Source: an uncultured Acetatifactor sp.
GTDB taxonomy: Bacteria > Bacillota > Clostridia > Lachnospirales > Lachnospiraceae
DNA length: 64,000 bases
Direction: 5' to 3'
Assembly: GCA_944383825.1 (NCBI GenBank)
Contig: CALWRA010000004.1
Span: 94,057-158,056 of the forward strand
The notes below the pieces were generated by a model. It worked only from the letters and a program-made list of their open reading frames with translations. It did no database searches and was not told the origin of the DNA. The translations under genes and the position numbers were made by a program. Below, one piece after another: positions 52,906 to 60,681 of the stretch. Positions within the stretch are counted from its first letter, which is position 1. Every line of letters begins with the position of its first letter.

Positions 52906-53805
52906 ATGACAGGTAATCTGGAGTATTATAAGGTATTTTATTATGTGGCAAAGTGCGGCAGCGTTACTGCCGCCGCCGCAGAGCTGTCCATTTCCCAGCC
53001 TGCTGTGAGCCAGGTGATAAAGCAGTTGGAAAAACAGCTGGAGGTGCGGCTTTTTCGCCGAGCTGCCAGAGGCGTGCAACTGACCGGGGAAGGACGGCTC
53101 CTGTTTGAGTATGTGGAGAAGGGGTATGAGCAGATCGAGCTGGGAGAAAAAAAGCTGAGGCAGATGCAGAATTTCGATATGGGAGAGATTCGTATCGGAG
53201 CCAGCGATATGACACTGCAGTATTATCTGCTGCCCTTTCTGGAAAAGTTTCATGAGCAGTATCCGGGAATCAAAATCATTGTAACGAATGCCCCCACACC
53301 GGAGACCCTTGGATTGCTGAAGGATGGTCGGATAGATTTCGGCGTGGTCAGCACTCCCTTTTCCGAGGCAACAGGGGTGAAATCGGTTTTCGTCCGTAAA
53401 ATAGAGGATATTTTTGTGGCGGGGCGCAGATTTATTTCTTATAAGAACAAGATGCTGGATCTGCAGGAGCTGGAAAAGCTGCCCCTTGTTTTCCTGGAAA
53501 AAGGCACAAGCACCAGAAGTTATATGGATGCTTTTCTTCTGCAGAACGGAGTGGTGGTGCAGCCGGAGTTTGAGCTCGCCACAAGCGATATGATTGTTCA
53601 GTTTGTGCTGCGGAATCTGGGCGTGGGCTGTGTCGTGCGGGATTTTGCGGAAGAATTTATACAGTCTGGAATGCTGTTTGAGCTTCGTTTTAATAAAATT
53701 ATTCCCAAGAGAAGCTTCTGCGCTGTAAAGAGCACACGAAAGCAGTTGTCTGCTGCGGCGGAAAAATTATTTCAATTAATGGAGTTGGAGAAAAATGATT
53801 CGTAA
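52906..53805 (+). CDS. LysR-family transcriptional regulator
   Basis: A 299-residue regulator: winged helix-turn-helix at 1-60 (YYKVFYYVAKCGSVTAAAAELS, SQPAVSQVIKQLEKQLE), linker helix, then a periplasmic-binding-like effector domain (GEIRIGASDMTLQYYLLPFL). It begins at ATG 52906 with AAAGGAGAGG; the open frame upstream has no ribosome site. The target is unknown; neighbours are purA and a HAD phosphatase gene, which overlaps its 3' end by 11 bases. Confidence 0.9.
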   Translation: MTGNLEYYKVFYYVAKCGSVTAAAAELSISQPAVSQVIKQLEKQLEVRLFRRAARGVQLTGEGRLLFEYVEKGYEQIELGEKKLRQMQNFDMGEIRIGASDMTLQYYLLPFLEKFHEQYPGIKIIVTNAPTPETLGLLKDGRIDFGVVSTPFSEATGVKSVFVRKIEDIFVAGRRFISYKNKMLDLQELEKLPLVFLEKGTSTRSYMDAFLLQNGVVVQPEFELATSDMIVQFVLRNLGVGCVVRDFAEEFIQSGMLFELRFNKIIPKRSFCAVKSTRKQLSAAAEKLFQLMELEKNDS

Positions 53806-54397
53806 TATTGTATTTGACATAGGCAATGTACTTACAGACTTCCGCTGGAAGGGATTTCTGCGGGATAAAGGATTTGATGAGGATATGGTGGAGAGGATTG
53901 CCGAGGCGTCCATTATGAGTCCCTGCTGGGAGGAATTTGACAGGGGAGACTGGGATGAGGAGAGACTGCTGCAGGAATTTATAAAAAACGATCCTGAAAT
54001 AGAACAGGAACTGCGCAGCTCTTTTTCATGCGTCACTGGCATGGTCACCATACGGGATTATGCAATACCTTGGATAAAGGAATTGAAGGAAAAGGGGTAC
54101 CGTGTTCTGTATTTGTCGAATTTTTCCTATAAGGCTTATGTGGAATGTGCGGAGGCCTTGACCTTTCTGCCTTATATGGATGGGGGAATTCTGTCCTACC
54201 GGGAGAAATTGGTTAAGCCTAATCCGGAAATTTACCGGCTGCTTTTAGATCGGTTTTCTCTGCTGCCCCGGGAAACGGTCTTTTTGGATGATACGCTGAA
54301 AAATGTGGAGGCAGCCAGAGAGCAAGGAATTTACGGAATACATTTCGAGAGCAGAGAACAGGCGTGCCTTGCCCTGAAAGAGTTGGGCGTTATGTAA
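53795..54397 (+). CDS. HAD-family phosphatase (YihX-like)
   Basis: A 200-residue haloacid-dehalogenase-fold enzyme. Motif I is IVFDIGNVLTDFRW (nucleophile Asp; the second Asp is replaced by Asn-Val as in the YihX group), motif II YLSNFS, motif III Lys in EKLVKPNPEIYRLLL, and motif IV VFLDDTLKNVEAA. Such enzymes dephosphorylate sugar phosphates such as alpha-glucose-1-phosphate or small nucleotides. Overlaps the LysR gene by 11 bases, so it is co-translated with it. Confidence 0.88.
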   Translation: MIRNIVFDIGNVLTDFRWKGFLRDKGFDEDMVERIAEASIMSPCWEEFDRGDWDEERLLQEFIKNDPEIEQELRSSFSCVTGMVTIRDYAIPWIKELKEKGYRVLYLSNFSYKAYVECAEALTFLPYMDGGILSYREKLVKPNPEIYRLLLDRFSLLPRETVFLDDTLKNVEAAREQGIYGIHFESREQACLALKELGVM

Positions 54398-54409
54398 CAA
54401 AGAGAGATT

Positions 54410-54727
54410 TCAGGAATCCTTTTTAGGGGAGCTCTCGCTGGAAGAAGAGGTATCCTCTGAAGAATCGGAGTGCTTCCGGCCCGGATTCAGATCGGCAATG
54501 GTGGAGCGATTGGTCAGTTTTCCCACAATCCAAACATAGATCCAAATGACCAGAGGAAGCGCTATGGTGGCGAATATGCAAAGCTGAAACAGGCTGCCTG
54601 CGGAGGTGCCGCCGAAAACAGCCGTAAACAGAGTCGTCAAATATAAAAGCGCTAAAAGCACTACGCCGGCCATGGCGGCAACCTGCTTGGAGGTGATTTT
54701 TTTCTTTTCATTGGTATCCTTATTCAT
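54410..54727 (-). CDS. small membrane protein, two helices, unknown function
   Basis: A 105-residue protein: basic start with KEKKKI-like residues (TNEKKKITSKQVAAM), two membrane helices (about 18-38 and 50-73), then a hydrophilic tail rich in Ser, Asp and Glu. ATG 54727 is taken; ATG 54751 would add eight residues, and neither has a strong ribosome site. I know similar hypothetical proteins in Lachnospiraceae but no function. Confidence 0.6.
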   Translation of the reverse strand: MNKDTNEKKKITSKQVAAMAGVVLLALLYLTTLFTAVFGGTSAGSLFQLCIFATIALPLVIWIYVWIVGKLTNRSTIADLNPGRKHSDSSEDTSSSSESSPKKDS

Positions 54728-54833
54728 GATTGAACGAAACCCTTTCGACATGATTTATCATTTTTATTTTTAAGCTCTATGGGAAGATGTGATGTGCTAA
54801 TCATATCATTTTCAGCGACTGGTGGCAAGAAGC

Positions 54834-54928
54834 AAAAATCCCCGGGCCTATACCCGCGTGCGTAGGAGCACGCTCTCATAAACCCGGGAACCTTTATAAG
54901 GGGAGGATTAAGTATTATTTTTATCTTT
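54834..54928 (-). ncRNA. candidate short structured RNA ending in a terminator
   Basis: On the minus strand, CCCGGG (54888-54883) pairs with CCCGGG (54846-54841), extended by two flanking pairs, with an inner hairpin GCGTGC/GCACGC. ATTTTTGC follows the outer stem, like a terminator. Upstream on the same strand is a C-rich single-stranded segment TCCTCCCC (about 54907-54900), complementary to ribosome sites, and a possible promoter (TTGATC near 54939, TAATAC about 16 bases later). It could equally be the leader of the small membrane-protein gene. No known family was recognised. The rest of 54752-55035 is AT-rich and holds the small ORF at 54954. Confidence 0.35.
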
Positions 54929-54953
54929 TGTAAGATCAAAGGAGGGGGATCCA

Positions 54954-54971
54954 ATGATAGTACTAGTATGA
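54954..54971 (+). CDS. five-codon ORF MIVLV behind a perfect ribosome site
   Basis: AAAGGAGG (54938-54945) is 8 bases before ATG 54954, which reads Met-Ile-Val-Leu-Val-stop. All codons after Met are for branched-chain amino acids, as in some attenuation leader peptides. It may be a chance match; no amino-acid gene follows directly (a SEC-C gene comes next). Confidence 0.25.
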   Translation: MIVLV

Positions 54972-55035
54972 CACGGAAAAAAGGTTTTATACATCGAAAA
55001 TAAATTTTTTTAAGTTTTAATTTTCATTTCTTTTA

Positions 55036-55064
55036 TTGTTTTCCGGGACAATCTGTTATATACT
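55036..55064 (+). promoter_or_regulatory. promoter of the SEC-C gene
   Basis: TTGTTT, a 17-base spacer and TATACT, 47 bases before ATG 55112. Confidence 0.6.
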
Positions 55065-55111
55065 ACCATCTGTGAATATGAAATCAGTTGCTGAATAAGG
55101 AAGGTACGATT

Positions 55112-55624
55112 ATGGCGTTATTAGAACAATGGAAAGCTGTTGCATACAATGAAGAAACCGGAAGGGACAGGCTGCAGAAGCTTTGGACGGCTTACTTTCA
55201 GGAGGAGAAGGAAATCTATGCGCAGCTTTTAAAAAATCCTGACGAGGTGGTGAAAGGAACGGTAAAGGAGCTGGCAGACAGGTTTCAGGTGTCGCTGATG
55301 ACCATGACCGGTTTCCTGGATGGCATCAATGACAGTCTGAAAGAGAAAAATCCCATTGATGAGATGGAAGAGGATACTGTAGTAAATCTGGGATTTGACA
55401 AGGCTCTGCTGTATAAGAATATGGTTGCCGCAGAAGCGGACTGGCTGTATAATCTTGAAGAGTGGAAGGACATTTTTGACGATGATACTCGAAAGGCTCT
55501 TTACAAAGAACAAAAATCCTCCACCACGATTGTAAAAGAGGAAAAAATTTATCCCAATGACCCTTGTCCTTGCGGCAGCGGAAAGAAATATAAAAAATGC
55601 TGCGGCGGCAAAAAGGCCGGCTGA
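55112..55624 (+). CDS. SEC-C zinc-motif protein
   Basis: A 170-residue cytoplasmic protein. The first about 140 residues are helical and unknown to me ([23 protein letters not shown]). The C-terminus is a SEC-C motif, [14 protein letters not shown], which binds zinc and in SecA contacts SecB and ribosomes. Here it is a stand-alone adaptor. ATG 55112 follows AAGGAAGG; the longer frame upstream has no ribosome site. A terminator follows at 55676. Confidence 0.85.
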   Translation: MALLEQWKAVAYNEETGRDRLQKLWTAYFQEEKEIYAQLLKNPDEVVKGTVKELADRFQVSLMTMTGFLDGINDSLKEKNPIDEMEEDTVVNLGFDKALLYKNMVAAEADWLYNLEEWKDIFDDDTRKALYKEQKSSTTIVKEEKIYPNDPCPCGSGKKYKKCCGGKKAG

Positions 55625-55675
55625 TAAACGTTTCCGGTTTGAAAAAACAGAGGGGACATTATAGAAAACCGTTGA

Positions 55676-55727
55676 AAAGAGCTTCGCTGCACTGACAAAA
55701 GGTGCAGGGAGGTTCTTTCTCTTTTTA
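55676..55727 (+). terminator. Rho-independent terminator after the SEC-C gene
   Basis: A 17-bp stem with two wobbles and one mismatch (CTGCAC/GTGCAG at its core) is followed by CTCTTTTT. Confidence 0.65.
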
Positions 55728-55830
55728 CTTATCATATTATTTTCAAAATGAATGGTTTTCCATATTCTCCGAATGGTGTATACTTAATATGTCTGAAGAA
55801 GAAACTGATTACGAAAAGGAGACTGACGCA

Positions 55831-56451
55831 ATGAAAGAACTAAAGGAGATAAAGTGGGACGCCTTGCTGCTGGCAGCATTTGATATTCTGCTGGGAACTG
55901 TTGTACTGATTTTTCCGGAAACGACTGCGAGAACGCTGGGCTATCTTGTAGGTGTTGTCCTGATTCTGGCGGGAGCGGTTTCCATGATATGCTATCTGCT
56001 GAGAGATGCGCATCAGAATTACTATCATAATGACTTTCTGAGCGGTCTTGTGGAAATTGCCCTGGGCTGCCTGGTGCTTTACAAGGTAGATTGGATCATT
56101 TCCATCGTTCCCTTTATTATGGGACTTTTGGTCTTGATCAGCGGCTGCAGCAAGCTGCAGGATGTAATTGACATGAAGCGGATGGGGTATGGCGGCTGGA
56201 CGGGGATGCTGATACTGGCCATTGTCAATGTGGCTCTGGGCGTCGTTCTTATGGCCAATCCCTTTGAAGCCGCCGCGCTGCTGTTCCGCCTTATGGGACT
56301 TGCACTGATTTTCAGCGGAGTCACGGATTGTGTGATTATCTTTTATTTTGCAAAAAAAATAAAGGAGTATTTTCGGGAGATACGCCGGGCAGAAAAGCTT
56401 TTGGAAGAGAATTTCCGGGAGGAGAGGGAAAATGAACGGCAGGAAGACTGA
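55831..56451 (+). CDS. HdeD/DUF308-family membrane protein
   Basis: A 206-residue protein with six membrane helices in three pairs, each pair carrying the family's repeat style (FDILLGTVVLIFPETTARTL; VNVALGVVLMANPFEAAALL). E. coli HdeD helps acid resistance, but Gram-positive members lack a known role. ATG 55831 follows AAAAGGAG at 9 bases. The C-terminal 35 residues are a charged helix. A -10-like TATACT lies at 55779-55784. The CBS gene follows after 46 bases. Confidence 0.82.
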   Translation: MKELKEIKWDALLLAAFDILLGTVVLIFPETTARTLGYLVGVVLILAGAVSMICYLLRDAHQNYYHNDFLSGLVEIALGCLVLYKVDWIISIVPFIMGLLVLISGCSKLQDVIDMKRMGYGGWTGMLILAIVNVALGVVLMANPFEAAALLFRLMGLALIFSGVTDCVIIFYFAKKIKEYFREIRRAEKLLEENFREERENERQED

Positions 56452-56497
56452 GAACGGAATGTGCGGATGAGGAGCGAAAGGACAAAGGAGAAGAAAG

Positions 56498-56905
56498 GTG
56501 AATATCGCATCATTTTTGCTGCCAAAGGCAGAGGTTTCCTATCTGAGGGATCACATGACCATACGACAGGGGCTGGAAAGGCTTCGCAGAAGCGGATTTA
56601 CGGCGGTGCCCGTCATTGACAGAGAGGACAGATATGTGGGGGTTGTCAGCGAGGGCGATTTTCTTTGGAACATTTTAAGCAGGAATGAAAGCCTGGATGG
56701 CATTACCATGAAAAAACTGGAGCACAGTGTTATCCGAGACATCCTGCAGAGCGGTAAGGTAAGGGCCGTCTGCATTGACACGGACATGGAGGAGCTGTTG
56801 GAGCAGGCCAAGAATCAGAATTTTGTTCCTGTTATAGATGACAGAAGCGTTTTTATCGGTATCATCACCCGAAAGGATATTATAAAGTATTTTGTTAGCC
56901 TTTGA
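56498..56905 (+). CDS. CBS-domain protein (CbpB/DarB-like)
   Basis: A 135-residue protein made of two CBS repeats: MTIRQGLERLRRSGFTAVPVID then DRYVGVVSEGDFLW, and the second with AKNQNFVPVIDDRSVFIGIITRKDIIKYF. The N-terminal MNIASFLLPKAEVSYL matches the stand-alone CBS proteins CbpB (Listeria) and DarB (Bacillus), which bind cyclic di-AMP and contact the Rel (p)ppGpp synthetase. GTG 56498 follows AAAGGAG at 7 bases. The apt and relA genes lie directly downstream, though behind a separate promoter whose -35 overlaps this gene's stop. Confidence 0.82.
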   Translation: MNIASFLLPKAEVSYLRDHMTIRQGLERLRRSGFTAVPVIDREDRYVGVVSEGDFLWNILSRNESLDGITMKKLEHSVIRDILQSGKVRAVCIDTDMEELLEQAKNQNFVPVIDDRSVFIGIITRKDIIKYFVSL

Positions 56906-56930
56906 CTTTCCCTGTAAAAGATTATATAAT
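56902..56930 (+). promoter_or_regulatory. promoter of apt-relA
   Basis: TTGACT, a 17-base spacer and TATAAT. The -35 overlaps the stop codon of the CBS gene. It should drive apt, relA and the MBL gene. Confidence 0.75.
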
Positions 56931-56975
56931 CAATCTATGTGTGGATAAAACACGGAAATGAGGTAAAAATTCATC

Positions 56976-57500
56976 ATGAAAAAGTTGGAGGAATACGTAA
57001 AGAGTATACCGGATTTTCCTGAGAAGGGAATTATTTTCCGGGATGTGACAAGCGTACTGCAGGATGCGGATGGACTTCATTTGGCTATTGACACCATGCA
57101 GGAGCTGATAAAGGATATTGATTACGATGTGGTGGCGGGGCCGGAGTCCAGGGGATTTATCTTCGGAACGCCGATTGCATACAATAACAGAAAGCCTTTT
57201 GTGCTGATCCGCAAAAAGGGAAAGCTGCCCCGGGAGACGGTCTCAATTTCCTACGACCTGGAATACGGGCAGTCTGTGATTGAAATGCACAGGGACAGCG
57301 TTAAACCCGGGCAGAAGGTTCTGATTGTGGACGACTTGATTGCCACAGGCGGCACTACGGAAGCCATGATTCACCTGATTGAATCTCTCGGGGGAAAAGT
57401 TGTGGGAATTGTGGTTTTGATGGAGCTGGCGGGATTGAAGGGCCGGGAAAGAATAAAGGATTATCGGCTGGAGTCGGCCATATGCTATCCCGGCAATTAG
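56976..57500 (+). CDS. apt: adenine phosphoribosyltransferase
   Basis: A 174-residue enzyme making AMP from adenine and PRPP. Motifs: SIPDFPEKGIIFRDVTSVL, VVAGPESRGFIFGTPIAY, FVLIRKKGKLPRETVS and the PRPP loop VLIVDDLIATGGTTEA. Placed before relA, as in many Firmicutes. Confidence 0.97.
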   Translation: MKKLEEYVKSIPDFPEKGIIFRDVTSVLQDADGLHLAIDTMQELIKDIDYDVVAGPESRGFIFGTPIAYNNRKPFVLIRKKGKLPRETVSISYDLEYGQSVIEMHRDSVKPGQKVLIVDDLIATGGTTEAMIHLIESLGGKVVGIVVLMELAGLKGRERIKDYRLESAICYPGN

Positions 57501-57605
57501 AGCGGTTGCGGACTACACCGGTTTTTGCACAGGCGAGCAGGCTGGGAAGAAGCGCCGCAGGCATACGGAGGCTTTAGCATTTAAAAGCGAGGCATGGAGC
57601 AACCT

Positions 57606-59912
57606 ATGACAGAAGAAAAAAAAGAGGTTATTTTTGACGATGGGAAAATCAGCGAAGCAGAGGAATTTGTGAATCCTGACGAGTTATATCAGGGGCTTAT
57701 TCAGCGTGTGCAGAAATATCATCCCAGCGACGATATATCCATGATTGCAAAAGCATATAAGGCGGCCGGCGAAGCTCACAAAAACCAGTACCGCAAGTCG
57801 GGAGAACCCTACATCATTCATCCCTTAAATGTGGCCATTATCCTTGCGGATCTTGAGCTGGATAAGGAAACGATTGTGGCGGGGCTTCTTCATGATGTGG
57901 TGGAAGACACCGTTATGACGGAGGAGGACCTGACCAGAGAATTCGGAGAGGATGTGGCGCTTTTGGTGGACGGCGTCACCAAGCTGGAGAAGATACCTCT
58001 GTCCGGCAGCGGGGAGCAATCGGACGCCAAGCTGGAGATGCAGGCGGAAAACCTTAGAAAAATGTTCCTGGCCATGGCCAAAGATATAAGAGTGATACTG
58101 ATTAAGCTGGCGGACCGGCTTCACAACATGCGCACTCTGAAGTATAAAACGCCGGAGAGCCAGCAGCGCATTGCAAAGGAAACGCTGGAGATTTACTGTC
58201 CGATTGCACAGAGGCTTGGTATCAGCAAGATTAAGACGGAACTGGATGATCTGTCCCTGAAATATCTGGAGCCGGAAGTTTATTACGATCTGGTGGACAA
58301 AATCGCTGTGAGAAAGAGCGTCCGGGAGAAATACATCCAAAGCATTGTGGATGAGGTGGGCGAGCATATTGCCAACGCGGGCATCCAGGCAAAGGTAGAT
58401 GGACGTGTGAAGCATTTTTTCAGTATCTACAAGAAAATGAAAAACCAGCACAAGACACTGGATCAGATTTATGATCTTTTTGCCGTGCGCATCATTGTGA
58501 ATACCGTCAAGGACTGCTATGCGGCTCTGGGCGTGATTCATGAAATGTATAAGCCAATACCCGGGAGATTTAAGGATTATATTGCCATGCCAAAGGCAAA
58601 TATGTATCAATCCCTGCACACCACGCTGATCGGCAGCAACGGACAGCCATTTGAAATTCAGATCCGCACCTTTGAGATGCATAAGGCCGCGGAATACGGA
58701 ATCGCCGCTCACTGGAAATACAAGGAGGCCTCCGATGGCAAAAGGGTGGAAGCACAGGAAGAGGAAAAGCTGGTATGGCTGCGCCAGATATTGGAATGGC
58801 AGAGGGATATGTCCGATAACAGGGAATTTATGAACCTGTTAAAGAACGATCTGGATTTATTTTCCGACAGCGTATACTGTTTCACGCCCACAGGAGAGGT
58901 AAAAAATCTGCCGGCAGGCTCCACTCCCATTGATTTTGCCTACAGCATTCACTCCGCGGTAGGAAACAAGATGGTGGGAGCAAGAGTCAACGGGAAGCTC
59001 GTAACCATTGATTATGAGATAAAAAACGGTGATCGGATCGAAATAATTACTTCCCAGAATTCAAAAGGGCCCAGCCGTGACTGGCTGAATGTCGTAAAAA
59101 GCACGCAGGCAAAAAATAAAATCAATCAATGGTTTAAAAACGAGCTGAAGGAAGACAACATTATCAAGGGTAAGGAGCTTCTGGCCTCCTACTGTAAGAC
59201 AAGATCCGTGAATGTGTCGGATCTGATGAAGCAGAGCTATGTGGATGCTGTTCTGCGAAAATACGGCTTTCGGGATTGGGATTCCGTGCTGGCAGCAATC
59301 GGCCACGGGGCTTTAAAGGAAGGGCAGATCGTAAACAGGCTTCAGGAGCTGTATGACAGGGATCATAAGAAGGAGCTGACTAACGAGGAGGTATTGGCAG
59401 ATATTGCGGCCAATACTCAGGCGCTTCCGGTTATGCGCAGCCGCGTGAAATCTAAGAGCGGCATTGTGGTAAAGGGCATAACGGATCTGTCTGTGCGCTT
59501 TTCCAAGTGCTGTTCTCCTGTGCCGGGGGATGAAATCGTCGGGTTTGTCACCAGGGGACGGGGCATTTCCATACATCGGACGGACTGTGTCAATATTATC
59601 AATCTGCCGGAGATCGAGAGAGCAAGGCTTATTGATGCGGAGTGGCAGACTCCTGAAAATGCACCTGCGGAAAAGTATGTGGCGGAGATCAAAATTTTTG
59701 CAAGTAACCGCAATGGACTTTTGGCGGATATTTCCAAGGCGTTGACGGAAAAAAATATTGACATTCTGTCCATGAATACCCGAACCAGCAAGCAGGGGAT
59801 GGCCACGCTGCAGACTACCTTTGAGATCGGAAGCAGAGAGGAATTGAACCGCGTTATAGATAAAATCAGAGGAATTGAGAGTGTAATTGACATTGAAAGG
59901 ACTACGGGATAA
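57606..59912 (+). CDS. relA: bifunctional (p)ppGpp synthetase/hydrolase
   Basis: A 768-residue long RSH enzyme. Residues about 50-200 form the HD hydrolase (YIIHPLNVAIIL, AGLLHDVVEDT, VILIKLADRLHNMRTL). About 230-350 is the synthetase (FFSIYKKMKNQHKTLDQIYD, PGRFKDYIAMPKANMYQSLH). TGS follows at about 395-455 (DSVYCFTPTGEVKNLP), then a Cys-containing RIS/zinc region (VRFSKCCSPVPGDEIVGFVT), and a C-terminal ACT domain (ASNRNGLLADISKAL). It makes and breaks the alarmone of the stringent response. ATG 57606 has GGAG 6 bases upstream; ATG 57594 is also in frame but poorly spaced. Ends TAATG, overlapping the next gene. Confidence 0.97.
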   Translation: MTEEKKEVIFDDGKISEAEEFVNPDELYQGLIQRVQKYHPSDDISMIAKAYKAAGEAHKNQYRKSGEPYIIHPLNVAIILADLELDKETIVAGLLHDVVEDTVMTEEDLTREFGEDVALLVDGVTKLEKIPLSGSGEQSDAKLEMQAENLRKMFLAMAKDIRVILIKLADRLHNMRTLKYKTPESQQRIAKETLEIYCPIAQRLGISKIKTELDDLSLKYLEPEVYYDLVDKIAVRKSVREKYIQSIVDEVGEHIANAGIQAKVDGRVKHFFSIYKKMKNQHKTLDQIYDLFAVRIIVNTVKDCYAALGVIHEMYKPIPGRFKDYIAMPKANMYQSLHTTLIGSNGQPFEIQIRTFEMHKAAEYGIAAHWKYKEASDGKRVEAQEEEKLVWLRQILEWQRDMSDNREFMNLLKNDLDLFSDSVYCFTPTGEVKNLPAGSTPIDFAYSIHSAVGNKMVGARVNGKLVTIDYEIKNGDRIEIITSQNSKGPSRDWLNVVKSTQAKNKINQWFKNELKEDNIIKGKELLASYCKTRSVNVSDLMKQSYVDAVLRKYGFRDWDSVLAAIGHGALKEGQIVNRLQELYDRDHKKELTNEEVLADIAANTQALPVMRSRVKSKSGIVVKGITDLSVRFSKCCSPVPGDEIVGFVTRGRGISIHRTDCVNIINLPEIERARLIDAEWQTPENAPAEKYVAEIKIFASNRNGLLADISKALTEKNIDILSMNTRTSKQGMATLQTTFEIGSREELNRVIDKIRGIESVIDIERTTG

Positions 59913-60580
59913 TGGCTGAGATCAAAATCGGAAAAATGGTACTGGGCGCTTGCCAGACCAACTGCTACTTTTTGTACAGGACAGGGGAGCATGAGGCGAT
60001 TGTGGTGGATCCTGCTGATCAGGGAGCCGGAATATTTGACGCTTTGAAGAGGAACGGTTTTTTGACGGCGGGCATTTTGCTTACCCACGGACATTTCGAT
60101 CACATTTGGGGCTGCGCGGAGCTAAGGGAAAGGGCTGGCGAGGATGCCGAAGAGAGAGGAGATGCGCCCGTGCTTGTCTACGCCTGCCGGGAGGAAAAAC
60201 CGCTCTTGAACGATCCGGAGAAGAATGTGTCCGAGATGGCGGGAAGGCCCTGCACTCTGGACGCGGATGTATATGTGAGTGATGGTCAGGAAATTACCAT
60301 AGCGGGAATGACCTGCAAAGTGATTGCCACGCCGGGACATACGGCGGGTGGCTGCTGCTATTATTTTGAAGAGCCGGGATTTCTTTTGTGCGGCGACACG
60401 ATTTTTCTGGAGTCCGTGGGAAGGACTGATTTTCCCACAGGAAGCATGGGAACTCTGATTCGCTCCATACAGGAAAAAATTTTCACTCTTCCCGAGGGCA
60501 CCAGGCTTTATCCAGGGCATGGGGAAGACACTACGGTGGCCCATGAAAAAGAGCACAATCCTTTTTGCGCACAGCCGTGA
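59912..60580 (+). CDS. metallo-beta-lactamase-fold hydrolase (glyoxalase II-like, YqgX type)
   Basis: A 222-residue protein with TNCYFLY, the metal motif LLTHGHFDHIWG (HxHxDH), ATPGHTAGGCCYYF, LLCGDTIFLESVGRTDFP and LYPGHGEDTTV. These give both metal sites. It resembles hydroxyacyl-thiol hydrolases. It shares one base with the relA stop (TAATG). The usual clostridial neighbour order relA-MBL-hemZ is kept. Confidence 0.9.
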   Translation: MAEIKIGKMVLGACQTNCYFLYRTGEHEAIVVDPADQGAGIFDALKRNGFLTAGILLTHGHFDHIWGCAELRERAGEDAEERGDAPVLVYACREEKPLLNDPEKNVSEMAGRPCTLDADVYVSDGQEITIAGMTCKVIATPGHTAGGCCYYFEEPGFLLCGDTIFLESVGRTDFPTGSMGTLIRSIQEKIFTLPEGTRLYPGHGEDTTVAHEKEHNPFCAQP

Positions 60581-60591
60581 AAACAGACAAT

Positions 60592-60634
60592 ACGCCTTGA
60601 ACCGGCGGAGAAGAGCCGTTTCAGGGCGTTTTTT
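60592..60634 (+). terminator. Rho-independent terminator after the MBL gene
   Basis: ACGCCTTGAACCGGC and GCCGTTTCAGGGCGT (mismatches at a few places) form a stem followed by TTTTTTCG. Confidence 0.75.
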
Positions 60635-60681
60635 CGATATAGTCCATACTGCCTTCTTCAGGCGGGGAAAAGAGATGGAAA

